This document shows, in pieces, positions 60,277-64,000 of a stretch of 64,000 bases of DNA (the first letter of the stretch is position 1; each line of letters opens with the position of its first letter). The notes beneath the pieces are model-generated. The model saw only the letters and a program-made list of their open reading frames with translations, searched no databases and was not told where the DNA came from. The position numbers were made by a program, and so were the translations under genes. Source of the DNA: Clostridiales bacterium oral taxon 876 str. F0540 (GTDB taxonomy: Bacteria > Bacillota > Clostridia > Clostridiales > Clostridiaceae); the NCBI GenBank assembly GCA_000466585.1, contig KE993494.1, positions 13,427 to 77,426 of the forward strand. The letters run 5' to 3'.

Positions 60277-60528
60277 TTAGCCTTTAAATTCGTCTCCTCT
60301 TCTATAAGCAGTAATATAATATCTGCCGTCATCATGGCCGCCTTTAAGCGCTACCTCAAAGCCATTGCGTCCCAAAAGGTTTGTTATTATATCAACATTA
60401 TGAGCTTCTCCTTGGCCTACTGTGACAACAACCTTGTCATTTTCTCCAATAATATTCATATAATCATTAATATTAGCGTAATCACTTAGTCCTATTGTTC
60501 CATTAACTTCTAAACGATATTCAGACAT
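60277..60528 (-). CDS. Small conserved-looking protein of unknown function
   Basis: Not recognised. 83 residues, cytoplasmic, with AGAGGAGAGATAAG before the ATG. Pattern VVVTVGQGEAHNVDIITNLLGRNGFEVALKGGHDDGRYYITAYRRG suggests an alpha/beta fold; a TusA/YedF-like sulfur-carrier fold was considered, but there is no Cys. Gly- and Asp-rich, with no low-complexity sequence. Its own terminator follows, so it is a stand-alone transcript. Divergent from rubrerythrin, so it may share redox regulation, but no common site is evident. Confidence 0.7.
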   Translation of the reverse strand: MSEYRLEVNGTIGLSDYANINDYMNIIGENDKVVVTVGQGEAHNVDIITNLLGRNGFEVALKGGHDDGRYYITAYRRGDEFKG

Positions 60529-60645
60529 CTTATCTCTCCTCTGCTTAGCTAGTTTCTACTTCATATTTTTTTCAAGTTTATTTTTTGTATTAAACAATAA
60601 AATATTCACTAAATTTTAACTAATCATTAACATAGCAAATCTTGA

Positions 60646-60660
60646 CTATTATGTTATAAT
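60646..60660 (+). promoter_or_regulatory. Extended -10 promoter of rubrerythrin
   Basis: TGTTATAAT (extended -10, TGnTATAAT) at 60652-60660; no good -35 is found at 16-18 bases. No PerR-type TTATAAT-N-ATTATAA box is seen. Confidence 0.5.
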
Positions 60661-60719
60661 TTATTTGTTGATTATTTTTAATACATGATAGGAAAAGTTA
60701 ATGGATGGAGGTAATATTT

Positions 60720-61307
60720 ATGAATTCATTAAAAGGAACAAAAACTTCTGAGAATCTTATGAAGGCTTTTGCCGGTGAATCACAAGCAAGAACCAGATAT
60801 ACTTTTTATTCTTCAATTGCCAAAAAAGAGGGCTATGTTCAAATAGCTAATATATTCTCTGAAACAGCTGATAATGAGAAAGAACATGCTAAAAGGTTTT
60901 TTAAATTTTTAAACGAGGGTGGACTAGCTGGTGAAACAGTTGAAATAACTGCTGATTTCCCTGTTGCCTTAGGTGATACAAAATTAAATCTCTTAGCAGC
61001 AGCAAATGGAGAAAATGAAGAATGGACTGATTTATATCCAACTTTTGCTGATATAGCTGAAAAAGAAGGTTTCCCAGCTATTGCAGTTGCATTTAGGAAA
61101 ATCTCTGAGGTTGAAAAAAGACATGAAGCTCGTTATAGAAAGTTATTATCTAATTTAGAAAATGATGAAGCCTTCAAGAAACCAGCTTCTGTCCTATGGA
61201 AATGTAACAACTGCGGATATATATTTGAAGGTGCTGAAGCTCCAAAGGCATGCCCGGCTTGTCTGCACCCTCAAGGCTATTTCGAAGTATTTGTTGAAAA
61301 TTATTAA
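60720..61307 (+). CDS. rbr: Rubrerythrin
   Basis: Peroxide-reducing protein of anaerobes, 195 residues. N-terminal ferritin-like diiron domain with ligands in FAGESQARTRY (Glu), ETADNEKEHAKRF (ExxH), EKEGFPAIAVAFRKISEVEKRHEARY (Glu and ExxH). C-terminal rubredoxin-like domain with CNNCGYIFEGAEAPKACPAC (two CxxC). Starts at the ATG at 60720 with GGAGG 8 bases upstream. Only plus-strand gene in this part of the window. A strong bidirectional terminator (61311-61343) separates it from the EF-G-like gene. Suggests peroxide defence in an anaerobe. Confidence 0.96.
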   Translation: MNSLKGTKTSENLMKAFAGESQARTRYTFYSSIAKKEGYVQIANIFSETADNEKEHAKRFFKFLNEGGLAGETVEITADFPVALGDTKLNLLAAANGENEEWTDLYPTFADIAEKEGFPAIAVAFRKISEVEKRHEARYRKLLSNLENDEAFKKPASVLWKCNNCGYIFEGAEAPKACPACLHPQGYFEVFVENY

Positions 61308-61310
61308 TAA

Positions 61311-61343
61311 AAATAAGACTGCAAAATTTTTGCAGTCTTATTT
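61311..61343. terminator. Bidirectional terminator between rubrerythrin and the EF-G-like gene
   Basis: Perfect 16-bp stem: AAATAAGACTGCAAAA (61311-61326) pairs with 61328-61343, with one central base. T-runs on both strands suit the convergent genes. Confidence 0.88.
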
Positions 61344-61370
61344 TTGCACTTTATTAAAAGAAATTATGTG

Positions 61371-63461
61371 TTACTCTTCAACTTCTTTCAATTTTTTAGC
61401 ATTTTCAATTATCTTGGAGGCTTCTAAAGCAGGAACTTCATCATATCTTTCAAACTTCATTTCAAATATTCCTCTTGCCTGTGTCATAGATTTTAAATCA
61501 GTAGCATACTTAAACATTTCTGCCATAGGAACTTCTGCAATTATTTTTTGATATCCATCCTCTGGCTCCATACCTAGAACTTTACCTCTCTTTTTATTTA
61601 TATCACCCATTACATCACCCATATAATCATCCGGAACCTTAACTTCAACATGCATTATTGGTTCAAGCAATACAGGCTGCGCAGATTGCAAACCTTTCTT
61701 ATAAGCTAATGATGCTGCAACCTTAAATGCCATTTCGGATGAATCAACCGGATGATAGGATCCATCATGTAATGTAGCTTTTAATCTAATAACAGGATAA
61801 CCAGCTAAAACACCGTGCTGTATACATTCTCTTAATCCTTTCTCAACAGCAGGTATGTATTGTCTTGGGACAACACCTCCGACAACCTGATCAACAAATT
61901 GCAAATCATCTTCTCCGTCATTTCTTGGCTCAAATTTAACCCAAACATCACCATATTGTCCGTGACCGCCTGATTGTTTTTTATGCTTTCCCTGTACATC
62001 TGCGTTCTTTTTTATAGTCTCTCTGTAAGGAACTTTTGGTACATCTAAAGTAACGTCTGCTCCGAATTTGTTCTTAAGCTTACTTGCTATTATATCAAGA
62101 TGTGTTTCTCCAACTCCTGAAACAATCATTTCGGCATTTTCAACATCTCTTGATATCTTAAAGGTCGGGTCTTCTTCTAAAAGTTTTGTAAGACCAGAAG
62201 ATATTTTATCTTCATCTCCCTTTGACCTTGGAAGTACAGACATCGACATTGAAGGAGAAGGGAAAGTAATTTCTTCGAAGGCTATTGGTGAAGCCATTTC
62301 ACATAAGGTATCGCCTGTACCGGTAAATTGAAGTTTAGACACAGCCCCAATATCTCCTGCTACAATTTCTGATGTAGGCAACTGGGCCTTCCCCCTTACA
62401 AAATACATTGTTCCTACCTTTTCCTGCTTATCTTTATTACTATTATATACTGTAGAATCTGATTTAGCTTTTCCGGTCATAACTCTAAACAAAGATAACT
62501 TACCTACAAAGGGGTCTGCTATGGTTTTAAATACAAAGGCTGAAAAAGGCGCATTTTCATTAATCTTTACATCAATCTCTTTGCTATTTTTTATATCTCT
62601 TGCTTTAATAGCTGCCATATTTTCCGGTGAAGGGAAACACTCAACTATATCTTCAACAAGAGTTTCTATGCCTATGCCATTAAGTGCAGAACCACACATA
62701 ACTGGAGCAATGTCTCCGCTAGCTGACCCGCTAATAAGTCCCCTATAAATTTCCTCATCACTTAATTCACCTTCGCTGAAGTATTTTTCAAGTAAAACTT
62801 CATCTGTTTCAGCTACTGCTTCCATAATCATATTCTTACATTCATCAATTTTATCAATTAAATTTGCTGGTATTTCAGCTTCTTCCATAGCATGTGTTTT
62901 AGAATTAAATATTCTTGCTTTTCTAGATATAACGTTTACAATACCTTTAAAGTCTGCTTCACTTCCAATAGGATATTGTATCGGAACAACTGATATTCCA
63001 AATCTTCCTTTGAGTGCATCCAGTACCTTTTCAAAATTACTGTTTTCTCTATCTAATTTATTTATAAAAAACGCTCTAGGCATCTTATTCCTATTTACAT
63101 AATCCCAAGCTTTTTCAGTTCCTACTTGAATTCCTGATGCTCCACAAACTGTTATCAACGCTAAGTCTACCGCTCTAAGTCCCTCAACCATTTCACCTAT
63201 AAAATCAAAATAACCAGGCATATCTACTAAATTAATTTTGGTATCTCCCCACTCACATGGTGCAACAGAAGTAGAAACAGATATCTTTCTCTTTTTTTCT
63301 TCCACATCATAATCACTTATAGTTGTTCCTTCTTCTACTCTCCCAGTTCTGTCTATTGTTTTTGTATAAAACAATATGGCTTCAGTTAATGTAGTTTTTC
63401 CTGCTCCACTGTGGCCTACTATTCCCACATTTCTTAAGTTTTTGGTTCTGTAATCTTTCAT
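61371..63461 (-). CDS. Elongation factor G-like GTPase (EF-G paralogue)
   Basis: 696 residues, full EF-G layout: GTPase domain with G1 GHSGAGKTTL, G3 DMPGYFDF and G4 NKLD, then domains II-V ending in FKYATDLKSMTQARG. The G1 box reads GHSGAGKT instead of the GHIDAGKT of canonical EF-G, which marks the second, EF-G2-like branch found in many Firmicutes. This branch is not thought to be the main translocase; some members act in stress or recycling. It is not a Tet ribosomal-protection protein (signature residues absent). The leader upstream (63540-63662) is structured, so translation may be controlled. Confidence 0.9.
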   Translation of the reverse strand: MKDYRTKNLRNVGIVGHSGAGKTTLTEAILFYTKTIDRTGRVEEGTTISDYDVEEKKRKISVSTSVAPCEWGDTKINLVDMPGYFDFIGEMVEGLRAVDLALITVCGASGIQVGTEKAWDYVNRNKMPRAFFINKLDRENSNFEKVLDALKGRFGISVVPIQYPIGSEADFKGIVNVISRKARIFNSKTHAMEEAEIPANLIDKIDECKNMIMEAVAETDEVLLEKYFSEGELSDEEIYRGLISGSASGDIAPVMCGSALNGIGIETLVEDIVECFPSPENMAAIKARDIKNSKEIDVKINENAPFSAFVFKTIADPFVGKLSLFRVMTGKAKSDSTVYNSNKDKQEKVGTMYFVRGKAQLPTSEIVAGDIGAVSKLQFTGTGDTLCEMASPIAFEEITFPSPSMSMSVLPRSKGDEDKISSGLTKLLEEDPTFKISRDVENAEMIVSGVGETHLDIIASKLKNKFGADVTLDVPKVPYRETIKKNADVQGKHKKQSGGHGQYGDVWVKFEPRNDGEDDLQFVDQVVGGVVPRQYIPAVEKGLRECIQHGVLAGYPVIRLKATLHDGSYHPVDSSEMAFKVAASLAYKKGLQSAQPVLLEPIMHVEVKVPDDYMGDVMGDINKKRGKVLGMEPEDGYQKIIAEVPMAEMFKYATDLKSMTQARGIFEMKFERYDEVPALEASKIIENAKKLKEVEE

Positions 63462-63539
63462 ACGAGATTCCCGCCTTTCAAAAATATTGTGTAATAGGTT
63501 AAATTAAGAAAACTTTTAAGTAATACCATGAAGCCGCCA

Positions 63540-63662
63540 ATTAATGAGCTTTAATAGGATATTGGAGTTGCCTTTTTTATAGGCAGAAGTGCTAAGAATT
63601 TAAAGCTCCTTTTGCTAGGTATAACACCCCCAATAATCCTTTTGGAACTTTAACCTCCTAAA
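63540..63662 (-). ncRNA. Candidate structured leader RNA of the EF-G-like gene
   Basis: Minus strand, 5' to 3': AGGAGG, GGATTATTGG (63639-63630), hairpin GGTGTTATACC (63628-63618), GGAGCTTTAA, hairpin GCCT...AGGC (63584-63570), CCAATATCC (63565-63557), TTAAAGCTC (63554-63546). GGATTATTGG pairs with CCAATATCC; GAGCTTTAA pairs perfectly with TTAAAGCTC; GGAG can also pair with CTCC; and the 5' TTAAAG (63653-63648) can pair with CTTTAA. The exclusive pairings imply a pseudoknot or switch. Class not identified; the raiA motif is one candidate to test. It lies 85 bases before the start codon. Confidence 0.5.
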
Positions 63663-63882
63663 TATTAATAAGTTTATTTTGCCTGCTTTTTCTAGTTACT
63701 AATATTATTGCCAACATTTTTATATTTACTATATATATTCTATTTTATGATTGTTTTTCCTTTTAATAACAAAACTAAATTTTCAAAATAGTCTGTCTTA
63801 TATTTTAAATAATATTATATATAAATGAATTTTATATATCAATACATATTCACACAATTTATAAATTATTTACACAAAAATA
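63663..63882. other. Gene-free AT-rich stretch upstream of the EF-G-like leader
   Basis: Between the tandem terminators and the structured leader; no open frame of note. It should contain the promoter of the EF-G-like gene, but several AT-rich -10-like sequences (for example TATATA around 63735) make assignment unsafe. Confidence 0.5.
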
Positions 63883-63913
63883 AAAGGCACTAAGATTAGA
63901 TCTTAGCACCTTT
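63883..63913 (-). terminator. Second of two tandem terminators
   Basis: AAAGGTGCTAAGAT pairs with ATCTTAGTGCCTTT on the minus strand (two G-U wobbles that would be mismatches on the plus strand), followed by TTATTTTTG. This shows leftward transcription from outside the window. Confidence 0.78.
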
Positions 63914-63967
63914 ACTTTACAACCATCTACTTGTAAGTAATGACCTAGTAGACTTTATTATAAAATA

Positions 63968-63998
63968 AAAGACACTAAGTTTTAAACTTAGTGTCTTT
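63968..63998 (-). terminator. First of two tandem terminators (gene lies right of window)
   Basis: Perfect 15-bp stem AAAGACACTAAGTTT with its complement (63968-63982 and 63984-63998), followed on the minus strand by TATTTTATAAT. It ends a gene that begins beyond position 64000. Only 54 bases separate it from the second terminator. Confidence 0.8.
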
Positions 63999-64000
63999 AA

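Noticed and set aside
60601..60719. PerR box upstream of rubrerythrin
   Set aside because: No TTATAAT-N-ATTATAA palindrome is present; TATAAT here is explained as an extended -10.
61371..63461. EF-G-like gene as a tetracycline ribosomal-protection gene
   Set aside because: The sequence follows EF-G/EF-G2 throughout, including the end of domain V; no Tet(M/O)-type features were recognised.

Overview
The window looks like chromosomal DNA from a low-GC, anaerobic, Gram-positive bacterium of the Clostridium type. The evidence is an AT-rich background with strong AGGAGG ribosome-binding sites, a type II fatty-acid gene order with FabK instead of FabI and a FabT-like MarR regulator, rubrerythrin, two OPT peptide transporters, and no respiratory genes. 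Nearly all genes read leftward (minus strand). The two exceptions are a six-gene plus-strand block (22.3-28.2 kb) and rubrerythrin (60.7 kb). No rRNA, tRNA, CRISPR array, transposase or prophage gene was seen.

Layout, left to right. (1) 1-11.07 kb: a complete fatty-acid initiation and elongation operon, read leftward as a nitronate-monooxygenase-like flavoprotein, fabT, fabH, acpP, fabK, fabD, fabG, fabF, accB, fabZ, accC, accD, accA (accA is cut by the window edge). One good sigma-A promoter at about 11.05 kb carries three TTTGA-N3-TCAAA operators, so the operon is probably autoregulated by FabT. (2) 11.2-13.0 kb: a small secreted protein and an MFS exporter. (3) 13.2-19.9 kb: an alpha-glucoside locus with a sugar ABC importer (binding lipoprotein plus two permeases), a LacI-type repressor and a GH65 disaccharide phosphorylase. 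(4) 20.1-28.2 kb: cinA, a DUF1287 protein, then the divergent plus-strand envelope block: VanY-like carboxypeptidase, phosphodiester glycosidase, anchored beta-propeller-like protein, sensor kinase, lipoprotein and OmpR-type regulator. The first two of these genes have the same direct-repeat motif in their promoter regions. (5) 28.2-29.9 kb: an exported superoxide dismutase and an SDR oxidoreductase.

(6) 29.9-53.9 kb: a Bat/MoxR-type envelope gene set (large membrane protein, ABC ATPase, ABC permease, coiled-coil membrane protein, MoxR ATPase, DUF58, then BatA-like VWA, YbjQ, second VWA protein). It is split between DUF58 and BatA by an 11-kb array of 16 small, tightly packed accessory genes (methyltransferases, Nudix, GNAT, HD, 2'-5' ligase-like, VanW, VOC and others). 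(7) 54.2-58.7 kb: an orphan PqqD-like protein and two paralogous OPT transporters. (8) 59.2-63.5 kb: ROK glucokinase, an 83-residue unknown protein, rubrerythrin, and an EF-G-like GTPase with a structured leader.

The most notable non-coding signals are: a three-stem repeat present three times (upstream of fabD, and twice in tandem inside the accessory array), in which stems change but pairing and the TAAAT loop are kept, and which always ends at a Shine-Dalgarno sequence; the folded leader of the EF-G-like gene; and the direct-repeat sites of the envelope block. All functions are inferred from sequence reading alone.
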